A stretch of 64,000 bases of DNA, from the NCBI GenBank assembly GCA_964472095.1, contig CAYYIV010000018.1:1-64000 (forward strand). Direction: 5' to 3'. This DNA is from Pelagibius sp964472095. Lineage in GTDB: Bacteria; Pseudomonadota; Alphaproteobacteria; Kiloniellales; Kiloniellaceae. The notes under the pieces were generated by a model. The model made no database searches. It was not told the origin of the DNA and worked only from the letters and a program-made list of their open reading frames with translations. Shown piece by piece: positions 52,606-60,860 of this stretch. A program made the position numbers and the translations under genes. How positions within the stretch are numbered: position 1 is the first letter of the stretch; each line of letters opens with the position of its first letter.

Positions 52606-53747
52606 TGGCCGCTCAAGTCTTCACCAACGCCAGGATCGTGCTGCAGGACGAGGTGGTCCACGGCAGCCTGCATCTGCGTGACGGCCGGATCGTGGAAGTG
52701 GCCGCCGGCGCCACGGCGATACCGGGTGCCGAGGATCTGGGCGGCGACTACCTGCTGCCCGGCCTTGTCGACCTGCACACCGACCACTTCGAAAAGCACG
52801 TATTGCCGCGCCCGGGCACCCAGTGGAACATGCTGGCCGCGGTGATGGCCCACGACGCCCAGATGGCGGCCGGCGGCGTCACCACCACCTTCGACTGCGT
52901 CTGCGTCGGTGTCAGCATCAAGAACCCGGAGCGCTACGAGATCTTCCGGCCGATGATCGATGCGGTGCGCGAGGCGCGCGACAAAGCGGTGCTGCGCGCC
53001 GACCACATCGTCCACCTGCGCTGCGAGGTGACCGACCCCAGCGTCGTCGAACTCTTCGACTCGGTGGCCGATCATGCCGCCGTCGGCATGATGTCGCTGA
53101 TGGACCACGCGCCGGGCCACCGGCAGTCGCCGGACGTGCAGCGCTTCCGCGCGCGCACCATGAAGAACCTGCGCCTCAGCGAGGCCGAGGCCGATGCCCA
53201 TATCGAGCGGCTGATGAAGGCCTCGCAGACCGTGGCGCCGCAGAACCGCCGCGATCTCACCGCCCGCGCCAAGGCGCGCGGCCTCGCCATCGCCAGCCAC
53301 GACGACGAGACGCCGGCCCATGTCGAGGAGGCGGCGGCCATGGGGATCACGGTCTCCGAGTTTCCCACCACCCTGGCGGCGGCCAGGATGGCCCATGAAA
53401 GAAACATGAAAATCGTCATGGGCGCGCCGAACCTGATGCGCGGTGGCTCCCATTCCGGTAATGTCTCGGCGGCGGAACTCGCCGCAGAAGGATTGCTCGA
53501 CAATCTGGCCTCGGACTATGTGCCGGCGAGCCTCTTGCAGGCGGCGTTCCGCTTGACCGGGGAAGGCCACGGCATGGCCTTGCCGCAGGCGGTGGCCACG
53601 GTGAGCGCCAATCCGGCTGAGACCGCGCGCCTTTCCGATCGCGGGCGCATCGCTCCGGGCCTCAAGGCGGACCTGCTGCGGGTGGCGGTGGTCGAGGGGC
53701 GGCCCTTCGTGAAGACAGTCTGGCGTGACGCAAAACGGGTGATGTGA
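52605..53747 (+). CDS. phnM: Alkylphosphonate ribose triphosphate hydrolase PhnM, copy 1
   Basis: A 380-residue amidohydrolase-superfamily enzyme that releases pyrophosphate from the alkylphosphonate ribose triphosphate made by PhnGHIL. The metal-binding start LPGLVDLHTDHFEKHVLPRPG, the block LRCEVTDPSVVELF, ASHDDETPAHVEEA and MGAPNLMRGGSHSGN are present. It is co-translated from phnL and is followed by a second phnM. I take this copy as the orthologue because ROW-like features EKH and MKIVMGAPNLMRGGSHSGN match classic PhnM. Confidence 0.94.
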   Translation: MAAQVFTNARIVLQDEVVHGSLHLRDGRIVEVAAGATAIPGAEDLGGDYLLPGLVDLHTDHFEKHVLPRPGTQWNMLAAVMAHDAQMAAGGVTTTFDCVCVGVSIKNPERYEIFRPMIDAVREARDKAVLRADHIVHLRCEVTDPSVVELFDSVADHAAVGMMSLMDHAPGHRQSPDVQRFRARTMKNLRLSEAEADAHIERLMKASQTVAPQNRRDLTARAKARGLAIASHDDETPAHVEEAAAMGITVSEFPTTLAAARMAHERNMKIVMGAPNLMRGGSHSGNVSAAELAAEGLLDNLASDYVPASLLQAAFRLTGEGHGMALPQAVATVSANPAETARLSDRGRIAPGLKADLLRVAVVEGRPFVKTVWRDAKRVM

Positions 53748-54934
53748 TGCTGCAGGAAGAGCTTTTGGATCGACAGGCTGCGGCGGAGGCCGGCATTCCG
53801 CTGCGGCTCGCCAACGCGGAGGTGGTGACGGCGGAGGCCTGCTTCCGCGGCAATGTCACCGTCGAGGACGGTGTGATCGTGGCGGTGGAGGAGGGCGGCA
53901 AGGTCGCCGCCGGCGCCCTCGACTGTCGGGGCGAGCTGCTGCTGCCCGGTCTCGTCGACCTGCACACCGACCACTGCGAGCGCCATGCCGTACCGCGCCC
54001 CGGGGTGCACTGGGACCCGCTGCAGGCGGCCATCGCCCACGACGCCCAGGTGGCGGCGGCCGGCATCACCACGGTCTTCGATTCCCTGGTGGTCGGCCTG
54101 CGCGACGCCGACCAGACGCGCCGCGACCTGCTGGGCCGCATCATGGCCGCGGTGGAGAAGGGCGAGGCGCTCGGCCTGTTCCGCAGCCAGCACCTGCTGC
54201 ACCTGCGCTGCGAGGTGACCGACCCGACGCTGCTCGACCAGATCGCTCCGCACATGGACCACCCGCTGCTGCAGCTGGTCTCGGTCATGGAGCACACCGT
54301 CGGCCAGCGCCAGTTCCCCGATCCGGAGAAGTACCGTGAGGTGCTGACCAAGCTGTTCCACGTGCCGGCGGACCAGGTCGACGAACGCTTCCGCCGCGAC
54401 GCCGAGGCCTCGCGCACCTTCGCGCCGACCTACCGCGCCGCGATCTGCCAGCTGGCGCAGGAGCGCGGCATCGCCGTCGCCGCCCATGACGACGAGACGC
54501 TGGAGCACGTCGAAGAGGCCGCGCGCCTCGGCATGACGATCTCCGAGTTCCCGACGACCCTGTTGGCGGCCGAGGCGGCGCGCGAACGCGGTATGGTGAC
54601 GGTCATGGGCGCGCCCAACGTGGTGAAGGGCGGTTCCCAGTCCGGCAACCTCTCGGCCATCGAGCTGGCGCACGCCGGCCTGCTGGACGTGTTGGCCTCC
54701 GACTACGTGCCGGTCTCCCTGCTGGCCGCCACCCTGTGCCTGGCGGAGGCCGACATCGGCCTCACGCTGCCGGCGGCGGTGAACATGGCGAGCCGGAATG
54801 CCGCCCGGGCCGCCGGCCTCGACGACCGCGGCGAGATCGCGCCGGGCAAGCGCGCCGACCTCCTCCGCGTACGCCTGGTCGACGGGCAACCGGTGGTGCG
54901 CACGGTCTATGCGGCCGGGCAAAGGGTGGCGTAG
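53747..54934 (+). CDS. phnM: PhnM paralogue, copy 2
   Basis: A 395-residue second PhnM-type amidohydrolase whose ATG overlaps the stop of the first. The metal-site motifs are kept (DLHTDHCERHAVPRPG, LRCEVTDPTLLDQI, AAHDDETLEHVEEAA, GAPNVVKGGSQSGNLS), so it is probably active. Differences are a longer N-terminus and Cys-Glu-Arg replacing Phe-Glu-Lys after HTDH. It may serve a different nucleotide intermediate or phosphonate substituent. Tandem phnM genes occur in some other C-P lyase operons, but the need for two here is unexplained. Confidence 0.9.
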   Translation: MLQEELLDRQAAAEAGIPLRLANAEVVTAEACFRGNVTVEDGVIVAVEEGGKVAAGALDCRGELLLPGLVDLHTDHCERHAVPRPGVHWDPLQAAIAHDAQVAAAGITTVFDSLVVGLRDADQTRRDLLGRIMAAVEKGEALGLFRSQHLLHLRCEVTDPTLLDQIAPHMDHPLLQLVSVMEHTVGQRQFPDPEKYREVLTKLFHVPADQVDERFRRDAEASRTFAPTYRAAICQLAQERGIAVAAHDDETLEHVEEAARLGMTISEFPTTLLAAEAARERGMVTVMGAPNVVKGGSQSGNLSAIELAHAGLLDVLASDYVPVSLLAATLCLAEADIGLTLPAAVNMASRNAARAAGLDDRGEIAPGKRADLLRVRLVDGQPVVRTVYAAGQRVA

Positions 54935-54945
54935 GGCGGCGTAGA

Positions 54946-55084
54946 CCCCCTCACCCAGCTTCGCCTAAGCTCGCTCTGCTCACTAAGGCGTCGCAACCCT
55001 CTCCCACAATGGGGAGAGGGAACAAAAGTTGCTCTCTCCCCTCGCGGGAGAGGGAGGGCCCCGCGAAGCGGGAGGGTGAGGGGG
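54946..55084. repeat. Long palindromic element, second copy
   Basis: It begins with the same 15-mer CCCCCTCACCCAGCT (54946-54960) as the element at 46906 and ends with AGGGTGAGGGGG (55073-55084). An inner hairpin pairs CCCTCTCCC with GGGAGAGGG. It lies in the 227-base gap after the lyase operon and may terminate or stabilise its transcript. Confidence 0.75.
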
Positions 55085-55161
55085 CAGCGCCGCTTGCGGA
55101 CTGGGCGGCGGTTCTGGCAAGTTGCCGGCACGTCAACCTGCCGGATTCCTGCACAGCAACC

Positions 55162-55641
55162 ATGCTCATCCGTGTCGACGACCTCAGCGGGCCCGAGATC
55201 GCGACCCTGCTGAAAGCGCACCTGCAGCTCATGCGCGAGACCTCGCCGCCGGAGAGCGTGCATGCGCTGGACCTCGAGGCCCTGCGGGCGCCCGAGGTTA
55301 CCTTCTGGACGGTTTGGGACGGTCCGGCCCTGCTCGGCTGCGGCGCGCTGAAGGCTCTCGATCCGGACCACGGCGAAATCAAGTCCATGCACACCGCGCA
55401 GGCGGCGCGCGGCCGTGGCGTCGCGCGGACGATGCTGACGCACGTCCTCGGCGAGGCGCGGCGGCGCGGCTACCGGCGCCTCAGCCTGGAGACCGGCAGC
55501 ATGGAGGCCTTCGCGCCGGCGCGTGCGCTCTACGCCGGTGCCGGCTTCCAGGTCTGCCCGCCTTTCGCCGACTACGTCCTCGATCCCAACAGCGTTTTCA
55601 TGACCCTGGAGCTGGAGCCGGCGCCGATCACGGGGATGTGA
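55162..55641 (+). CDS. GNAT family N-acetyltransferase
   Basis: A 159-residue GNAT enzyme. The acetyl-CoA binding motif A is AARGRGVARTMLTHVLGEA near residues 86-104, with motif B GYRRLSLETGS and ALYAGAGFQVCPPFADY near 125-140. It lies after the C-P lyase operon in the same direction, a place often taken by PhnO aminoalkylphosphonate acetyltransferases, but it looks more like the YedL/MnaT-type group, so the PhnO role is not asserted. A repeat element separates it from phnM. Confidence 0.8.
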   Translation: MLIRVDDLSGPEIATLLKAHLQLMRETSPPESVHALDLEALRAPEVTFWTVWDGPALLGCGALKALDPDHGEIKSMHTAQAARGRGVARTMLTHVLGEARRRGYRRLSLETGSMEAFAPARALYAGAGFQVCPPFADYVLDPNSVFMTLELEPAPITGM

Positions 55642-55756
55642 ACCCCTTCCGCTGCGGTCACAGCGATTCACGCTGGCGGAGCCCCGGGGCGCCGGGTTTG
55701 ACTGTTACTGCCGCTCTGCCCAGCCCTCAGGAACACCCAACGGAGGAAGCTTCGCC

Positions 55757-55999
55757 ATGAAGACTCTGATTTCCGCCGCCGTCGTGTCGTTTGCGCTGGC
55801 CGGGCCGGCCTTTGCTTTCCAATGTCCGTCCGATATCGCCGCGATCGATGCGGCCCTGCAGACCGCCAGCCTGACCGACGAGCAGAAGGCCGAAGTTATG
55901 GCGCTGCGCGACGAAGGCCAGCAGCTGCACAGCGCCGGCCAGCACCAGCAGTCGGTCGACACCCTGGCCCAGGCCAAGGAGATGCTCGGGATCAACTGA
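55757..55999 (+). CDS. Small exported protein
   Basis: An 80-residue protein with signal peptide MKTLISAAVVSFALAGPAFA, giving a mature protein of about 60 residues that starts FQCPSDIAAID. The mature part is helical and acidic with a single cysteine and the tail TLAQAKEMLGIN. GGAGG lies ten bases before the ATG. I recognise small periplasmic proteins of this type in alphaproteobacteria but know no function. A palindromic repeat follows. Confidence 0.7.
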   Translation: MKTLISAAVVSFALAGPAFAFQCPSDIAAIDAALQTASLTDEQKAEVMALRDEGQQLHSAGQHQQSVDTLAQAKEMLGIN

Positions 56000-56007
56000 G
56001 TCCGGTC

Positions 56008-56127
56008 GTCATGCTCGGGCTTGACCCTGCGAACTTCACCCATCTCGCACGGTGCAGCCGCAATGCCTGTACACAGCCTCTGCTGCAGGTGATGGCTAAA
56101 TCCTGTAGGGACAAGCCCGACGGTGAC
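56008..56127. repeat. Palindromic intergenic repeat, fourth copy
   Basis: Left arm 56008-56030 and right arm 56105-56127 are imperfect inverted repeats with the CGGGCTTG(A/T)CCC core. The left arm and its flank resemble the outer arm of the element at 5597. It fills the gap between convergent genes. Confidence 0.65.
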
Positions 56128-56141
56128 AATCCAGTATTGGC

Positions 56142-56795
56142 TTAGCCGTCGTGCTTCTCCAGGAAGGCCTCGATGCCGAGCTTGCGGAAGTCGGGCAGCG
56201 CTTCGCGCAGCCGCGCGTGGCTCCAGTCCCACCAGGCGAGCGTTTGCAGGCGCTCCGCGATCGCGGCCGGGAAGCGCTCCCTGATCGGCCGGGCCGGCAC
56301 GCCGGCGACGATGCTGTAGGGCGCGACATCCCTGCTGACCACGGCACCGGCACCGACCACGGCGCCGGTGCCGATGCTGACGCCTGCCAGCAGGGTGACG
56401 CCGTGGCCGATCCAGATGTCGTGGCCCAGGGTCACGGCGTTGTCGCGGCGCCAGGCGAAGACCTCTTCGTCGTCGTCCTCGGCGAGGCCGAACTGGCGGC
56501 TGCGGTAGGAGAAGTGGTGCTGGCTGGCGCGCCAGACCGGGTGGTTGCCCGGGTTGATGCGGACCTGGGCGGCGATGGAGCAGAACTTGCCGACCTCGCT
56601 GCTGGTCACGTGGCAGCCCCAGGTGATGTAGCTGTAGTCGCCGAAGCGCGTGTGGCTCATTGCGGTGTTGCGGCCGATCTCGGTGTAGCGGCCGAGGTCG
56701 CAGTCGACCACGGCGGCGCCCTCGTGGATCAGCGGCGCCTCGCCCAGCCTCTTCTGCGGCTTGGCGGCGGGCGGCAGGGTGGCGGTTTCGCTCAT
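56142..56795 (-). CDS. Phosphonate-locus hexapeptide-repeat acyltransferase
   Basis: A 217-residue left-handed beta-helix transferase of the xenobiotic acetyltransferase type that recurs in phosphonate loci. Hexapeptide turns run from IHEGAAVVDCDLGRYTEIG to GVTLLAGVSIGTGAVVGAG, with the catalytic histidine in NPGNHPVWRAS and the end block VAGVPARPIRERF. It starts 17 bases after phnE and is therefore the last gene of the phnC-phnD-phnE-phnE operon. It probably acylates an amino- or hydroxy-phosphonate or a related metabolite; the acceptor is unknown. Confidence 0.88.
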   Translation of the reverse strand: MSETATLPPAAKPQKRLGEAPLIHEGAAVVDCDLGRYTEIGRNTAMSHTRFGDYSYITWGCHVTSSEVGKFCSIAAQVRINPGNHPVWRASQHHFSYRSRQFGLAEDDDEEVFAWRRDNAVTLGHDIWIGHGVTLLAGVSIGTGAVVGAGAVVSRDVAPYSIVAGVPARPIRERFPAAIAERLQTLAWWDWSHARLREALPDFRKLGIEAFLEKHDG

Positions 56796-56812
56796 TGTGC
56801 GCAGGTCCTTGC

Positions 56813-57682
56813 TCAGGGTCGGTAGTCGTTCTTGCCGATGATGCGGCCGCGCAGCCAGCCGGAGAAGGCATCCATGGCGTAGACCGTCACCAGGATCAGC
56901 AGGATGATCGATATGACCTCGTCCCAGTTGTTGGCGCCGATGCGGTCGTAGAGCATGTAGCCGATGCCGCCGGCGCCGACGATGCCGAGGATGGTGGCGC
57001 TGCGGGTATTGGACTCCAGGTAGTAGAGCGAGGTCGACAGCATCACCGGCAAGACCTGGGGCAGGATGGCGAGGCGGATCACCTGCAGGTTGCCGCCGCC
57101 ACTGGCGCGCACGCCCTCGACCTGCCTGCGGTCGATGTTCTCCATGGCCTCGGAGAACAGCTTGGACAGCGAGCCGATGTCGGAAACCATGATGGCGAAG
57201 ATGCCGGCCAGCGGGCCGAGCCCGAAGGCGCGGATGAAGATGAGCGCCAGCACCAGCTGCTCGAAGGCGCGCAGGGTATCGAAGCCGCGCCTGACGCCGA
57301 AGCGCATCCACTCGACGCGCAGAATATTCTTGGCGCCGAGGAAGGAGAGCGGCAGGGCGACGACGGCGGCCAGCAGGGTGCCGAGGAAGGCCATGGCCAG
57401 GGTCTCGGCGATGGCGGCGACCGGCTCCATGAAGAGCTCCCAGCTCGGCCAGACATAGGGCGGCAGCATGAAGCCGAGCACGAAGCCCAGCTTGCCGAGC
57501 CCATCCCAGATGCGCTGGGGCGAGAAGTTGAAGTCGACGAGGGCGTAGAGCACCACCGCGGCGAAGAGGCTCCAGGCGGCCCCCTTCGCGAAGACCCGGC
57601 CCGGCGGCTCGGCGAAGGCGCGCGGCAGGCGGACTCGGGCGGCGGCAATCTCGACGGCGGTGATGTCGCTGGGCTGTCTCAT
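56813..57682 (-). CDS. phnE: Phosphonate ABC transporter permease, second subunit
   Basis: A 289-residue PhnE-type permease with about six membrane segments. Blocks are AMAFLGTLLAAVVALPLSFLGAKN, the EAA-like loop around SEAMENIDRRQVEGVRASG, and LESNTRSATILGIVGAGGIGYML. The N-terminus resembles typical PhnE more than its partner does. It is paired with the PhnE encoded 17 bases upstream, so this importer may use a heterodimeric channel. Confidence 0.93.
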   Translation of the reverse strand: MRQPSDITAVEIAAARVRLPRAFAEPPGRVFAKGAAWSLFAAVVLYALVDFNFSPQRIWDGLGKLGFVLGFMLPPYVWPSWELFMEPVAAIAETLAMAFLGTLLAAVVALPLSFLGAKNILRVEWMRFGVRRGFDTLRAFEQLVLALIFIRAFGLGPLAGIFAIMVSDIGSLSKLFSEAMENIDRRQVEGVRASGGGNLQVIRLAILPQVLPVMLSTSLYYLESNTRSATILGIVGAGGIGYMLYDRIGANNWDEVISIILLILVTVYAMDAFSGWLRGRIIGKNDYRP

Positions 57683-57699
57683 TTCGTCTCTCCTGGGCC

Positions 57700-58617
57700 T
57701 CAGCCCTTGAGGCCTTCGCTGCCGATGAAGCCGTGGCGGATGCGCTCGCAGACCAGGTCGATGCTGACGACGGTCAGCAGGATGATGAGGAAGAGCGCGG
57801 AGATGTCGGTGTAGTACTGGAAGGAGATCGCGGTGCGGATCTCCTGGCCGAGGCCGCCGGCGCCGACGAAGCCGATGATGGAGGATGAGCGCACGTTGAT
57901 CTCGAAGCGCAGCAGGGTGTAGCTCACGTGGTTGGGCAGCACCTGCGGCACCACCGCGTAGCGCACCATCTGCATCCAGTTGGCGCCGGCCGCGCGCAGC
58001 CCTTCCACCGGCTTCATGTCGATGTTCTCGTTGGCCTCCGAGTAGAGCTTGCCGAGGGCCCCCATGGTGTGCACGGCGATGGCCAGCACGCCGGCCATCG
58101 GGCCGATACCGAAGCAGAACACGAAGATCAAGGCGTAGACCAGGTCCGGCACCGTGCGGGCAATCTCCAGCAGGCGCCGGCTGGCAAAGAGGATCGCCCT
58201 GTTGCGCATCAGGTTCCGCGAGGCCGGAAAGCTCAGCAGAAAGGCGCCGCAGACGCCGAAGACGCTGGCCAGGAAGGCGATCAGCACGGTTTCAAGCAGC
58301 AGCTTGAGCCAGAGCTTCACCGGCAGGAACCACTCGGCCAGGTCGGCGCCGAGACTGTCCCAGCGCAGCACCGGGAGAATCTTCAGGATGAACTCGTGCA
58401 GCCGCGGCAGGCCGTTCCAGATCTTCACCGGATCGAAATCGCCGATCACCACGCTGAAGGCGAGACAGATCGCGAAGCCCAGCAGGAAGAGGGAGTCAGT
58501 CCACCGCTTGCGACGGATCATCGCCGCATAGCGGTCCTGAAAGCGCGCCACGGCGGCGCTGTCGTTGCCGGGGGAGGCGAGGGTCGGGGATGACGACGTG
58601 AAAGGAAGGTCCGTCAC
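57700..58617 (-). CDS. phnE: Phosphonate ABC transporter permease, first subunit
   Basis: A 305-residue PhnE permease with segments near residues 45-65, 110-140, 160-180, 190-215 and 265-290. Diagnostic blocks are IARTVPDLVYALIFVFCFG, HTMGALGKLYSEANENIDMKP and NVRSSSIIGFVGAGGLGQEI. The GTG at 58617 is chosen with GGAG upstream; an in-frame TTG at 58662 would start within the intercistronic hairpin. It follows phnD. Confidence 0.92.
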   Translation of the reverse strand: MTDLPFTSSSPTLASPGNDSAAVARFQDRYAAMIRRKRWTDSLFLLGFAICLAFSVVIGDFDPVKIWNGLPRLHEFILKILPVLRWDSLGADLAEWFLPVKLWLKLLLETVLIAFLASVFGVCGAFLLSFPASRNLMRNRAILFASRRLLEIARTVPDLVYALIFVFCFGIGPMAGVLAIAVHTMGALGKLYSEANENIDMKPVEGLRAAGANWMQMVRYAVVPQVLPNHVSYTLLRFEINVRSSSIIGFVGAGGLGQEIRTAISFQYYTDISALFLIILLTVVSIDLVCERIRHGFIGSEGLKG

Positions 58618-58661
58618 GCTCCTGGCTCCGATCGCTGCTTGCTCGGGGTCGGGGTAAGGCA

Positions 58662-58690
58662 AAGGCCGACACCTGCCTGGTGCCGGCCTT
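58662..58690 (-). terminator. Intercistronic hairpin after phnD
   Basis: Arms 58662-58673 and 58679-58690 pair over 12 bases with one mismatch around a five-base loop. On the minus-strand transcript it is followed by TTTGCC. It lies between the binding-protein and permease genes, as in the Liv operon at 7135. Confidence 0.6.
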
Positions 58691-58706
58691 CGACAGCTGC
58701 TTCGGC

Positions 58707-59633
58707 TCAGCTGCCGCGGTTGCGTCGGATCTTGCGGATCTCCTCGCGCATCTCGATGATCCAGGCATAGCGCTCGTGATCGACCTCGATCCAGCCGACC
58801 TGCTTGGGGTTGCCGGTCATCTCGGCAAAGGCCTCCGGGTCCTTCTGCGGGATCTCCATGATCAGCTGCTTCATGGCGGACTTCAGCTCGCCCGGCAGGT
58901 TCTTGCGGGCCGTCAGGGGGCCGGAGGTGATTTCCGGCGAGGTCCAGATCCAGCAGATCTCGCCCGCCTTGATCATGCCCTTCTCGACCATGCGCTGGGG
59001 AATGCCGGCGATGTCATTGGTGATATAGGTGGCTGCGGCGTCGAACTGCCCATTCACTACGCCGAGCACGCCGGTCTCGTGCGCGCCGGAAAAGGGCGTG
59101 GCACCGAAGTAGGTCTCCGGGTTGTAGCCCTGCTTCAGCAGGTTGAAGTAGGGCACCGCGTAGCCGGAGGTGGAGTCCGGGTCGGCGAAGGCCAGGGTCT
59201 TGCCCTGGAGATCCTCGATCGACTTGTAGCCGCTGTCGCAACGCACGGTGACGACGGAGTAGTAGCCGGTGCTGCCGTCGTCTTGCTGGCGGGAGACGAG
59301 GGGCTCCACCCCGCCGTTGGTCTCGGTCCAGGCGGCGGCGTAGGAAGAGGAGCCGAGGAAGGCGAATTCGATCTGGTCGGCGGCCAGGGCCTGAATCACG
59401 CCATCGAAAGAAGAAGCGGTGTAGAGCTCCACTGGCACGCCGAGGCTGGACTCCAGGTAGGTCTTGAAATTCTGGTGTCGCTTGATGCTGTCCTTCTCGT
59501 TCTCGCTGGAGAGGATTCCGAAGCGGACCGTCTTGACCTCGGACTTCCAGTCCTCGGCGGTGGCGACGTTGTGGGAACCGGCGAACAGCGCGACGGCCAT
59601 CAGCGCGGTCCCGAGGAATGATGTGCATTGCAT
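58707..59633 (-). CDS. phnD: Phosphonate ABC transporter substrate-binding protein (second system)
   Basis: A 308-residue periplasmic PhnD with signal peptide QCTSFLGTALMAVALFAGSH. Typical blocks are VRFGILSSENEKDSIKRHQN, IEFAFLGSSSYAAAW, DLQGKTLAFADPDSTSGYAVP (ligand pocket) and FSGAHETGVLGVVNGQFDAAATY. This is the classic PhnD type; its first-system counterpart at 45.9 kb is much more divergent. An intercistronic hairpin and phnE follow. Confidence 0.95.
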   Translation of the reverse strand: MQCTSFLGTALMAVALFAGSHNVATAEDWKSEVKTVRFGILSSENEKDSIKRHQNFKTYLESSLGVPVELYTASSFDGVIQALAADQIEFAFLGSSSYAAAWTETNGGVEPLVSRQQDDGSTGYYSVVTVRCDSGYKSIEDLQGKTLAFADPDSTSGYAVPYFNLLKQGYNPETYFGATPFSGAHETGVLGVVNGQFDAAATYITNDIAGIPQRMVEKGMIKAGEICWIWTSPEITSGPLTARKNLPGELKSAMKQLIMEIPQKDPEAFAEMTGNPKQVGWIEVDHERYAWIIEMREEIRKIRRNRGS

Positions 59634-59694
59634 CAGACTAATCTCCCTTAGGGTGGGTTGCGGGCGCCGTGGCTTCCGGGCGCCGATCGGGAAC

Positions 59695-60528
59695 TCAGGC
59701 GGTGAGCGCCATCCTGGCGCCGGCGCTCCGGCGCTCCGGCTCGAAGGCCGGCAGGCTGGTTGAGGTGACCGATTCGGCGATCTCCTCCTCCGCGCCGGCA
59801 GTGCCGTAGATCCGCTGCACCGCCGCCTTGGTCAGGCTCTCGGGCCTGCCGTCGAAAACCACCTCGCCGGCCGCCATGCCGACGATGCGGTCGCAGTAGT
59901 TGCGGGCGGTGTCGAGGGTGTGGAGGTTGCAGAGCACGGTGAGCCCTTCCTCGCGGTTGATGGCACTCAGCGCCTCCATGACGCGGGTGGCGTTGCGCGG
60001 ATCGAGCGAGGCGATCGGCTCGTCGGCGAGGATCACCTTGGGGTCCTGCAGCATGGCGCGCGCGATGGCGACGCGCTGCTGCTGGCCGCCCGAGAGGGTA
60101 TCGGCGCGCTGCAGCGCCTGGTCGGCGAGATCGAGGCGATCGAGCGCCGCGATGGCGAGGGCGCGCTCGGCCGCAGTGAAGTGCTTGGCCAGAGAGGAGA
60201 GGGGGCCATGCCGGTTGATGCGTCCGACCAGCACGTTGGTCAGCACGTCGAGGCGGTTCACCAGGTTGAACTGCTGAAAGATCATGGCGCAGTCGGCGCG
60301 CCAGGCGAGCAGCGCGCGCCCTTTGAGGCCGGTAACGGTGGTGCCGTGGAAGGCGATGCTGCCGCTGCTGGGCTCCAGCAGTCGGTTGACCAGGCGCAGC
60401 AGCGTGGACTTGCCAGCGCCTGAGCGCCCGATAATGCCCACCATCTGGCCTTCCGGAATCTCCAGGCTCACCTGCTTGACCGCGCAGGTCGCGCCGAACG
60501 TCTTGGTAAGGTTTTGAATCTGCAGCAT
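59695..60528 (-). CDS. phnC: Phosphonate ABC transporter ATP-binding protein (second system)
   Basis: A 277-residue PhnC ATPase. Walker A is GRSGAGKST near residue 35, followed by the diagnostic CAMIFQQFNLVNRLDVLTNVLVG region, signature LSGGQQQRVAIARAM and Walker B VILADEPIASLDPRN. The ATG at 60528 has GGAGG six bases upstream. It is first in the operon phnC-phnD-phnE-phnE-acyltransferase, and its leader carries the shared TTGTCTAGA element and an upstream PhoB box. Confidence 0.95.
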   Translation of the reverse strand: MLQIQNLTKTFGATCAVKQVSLEIPEGQMVGIIGRSGAGKSTLLRLVNRLLEPSSGSIAFHGTTVTGLKGRALLAWRADCAMIFQQFNLVNRLDVLTNVLVGRINRHGPLSSLAKHFTAAERALAIAALDRLDLADQALQRADTLSGGQQQRVAIARAMLQDPKVILADEPIASLDPRNATRVMEALSAINREEGLTVLCNLHTLDTARNYCDRIVGMAAGEVVFDGRPESLTKAAVQRIYGTAGAEEEIAESVTSTSLPAFEPERRSAGARMALTA

Positions 60529-60585
60529 CGTGGTCCTCCGCCCGCTTTCCGTTGCCCGCCTTCGCGGCATCCCGATAACATCCGG

Positions 60586-60597
60586 TTGTCTAGATGA
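60586..60597. promoter_or_regulatory. Proposed PhnF operator upstream of phnC
   Basis: TTGTCTAGATGA shares its first nine bases, and ten of twelve overall, with the reverse complement of 47883-47894 at the phnG promoter (TTGTCTAGACGT). It lies 58 bases ahead of the phnC start. A shared operator would place lyase and importer under PhnF. Confidence 0.55.
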
Positions 60598-60709
60598 CTT
60601 AGCGCCACCTTTCATGGCCGGGACAGCTTGTCCCTCTTACGCCCGCAGTCGGAGCGGTTTGCCGCCCGGCTGCGTGTCGCGCATTCGGAAGCTTTGTTCA
60701 ACGGGAAGG

Positions 60710-60755
60710 AGTCTAACGCCGGGGCAATGACTTTAATGTGACGCTGCGGTCACGC
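60710..60755 (-). promoter_or_regulatory. PhoB box and -10 of the second phosphonate importer operon
   Basis: On the minus strand heptamers GCGTGAC (60755-60749), GCGTCAC (60744-60738) and AAGTCAT (60733-60727) are spaced exactly 11 bases. A -10-like TAGACT (60715-60710) follows 11 bases after the last heptamer, the geometry of PhoB promoters. The leader to phnC would be about 175 bases. Confidence 0.65.
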
Positions 60756-60795
60756 TTCTGGGTCACTTCGATCACGTCGCCACGCCACCGCCGTC

Positions 60796-60845
60796 ATGCC
60801 CGGCCTCGAGCCAGGCATTCAGGGCAGCCGCTCAGTTGACTGAGA
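60796..60845. other. Short hairpins between the phnC leader and the regulator gene
   Basis: ATGCCCGGC (60796-60804) pairs with GCCAGGCAT (60810-60818) with one mismatch, and CTCAG-TTGA-CTGAG forms a small hairpin near 60832-60845, just after the regulator stop codon. Neither has a U-tract. They may end the minus-strand two-component transcript. Confidence 0.35.
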
Positions 60846-60860
60846 GCAGAGGCCTTGGCG

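Noticed and set aside
55162..55641. phnO assignment for the GNAT acetyltransferase
   Set aside because: Position fits, but the sequence looks like another GNAT group and a long repeat separates it from the lyase operon.
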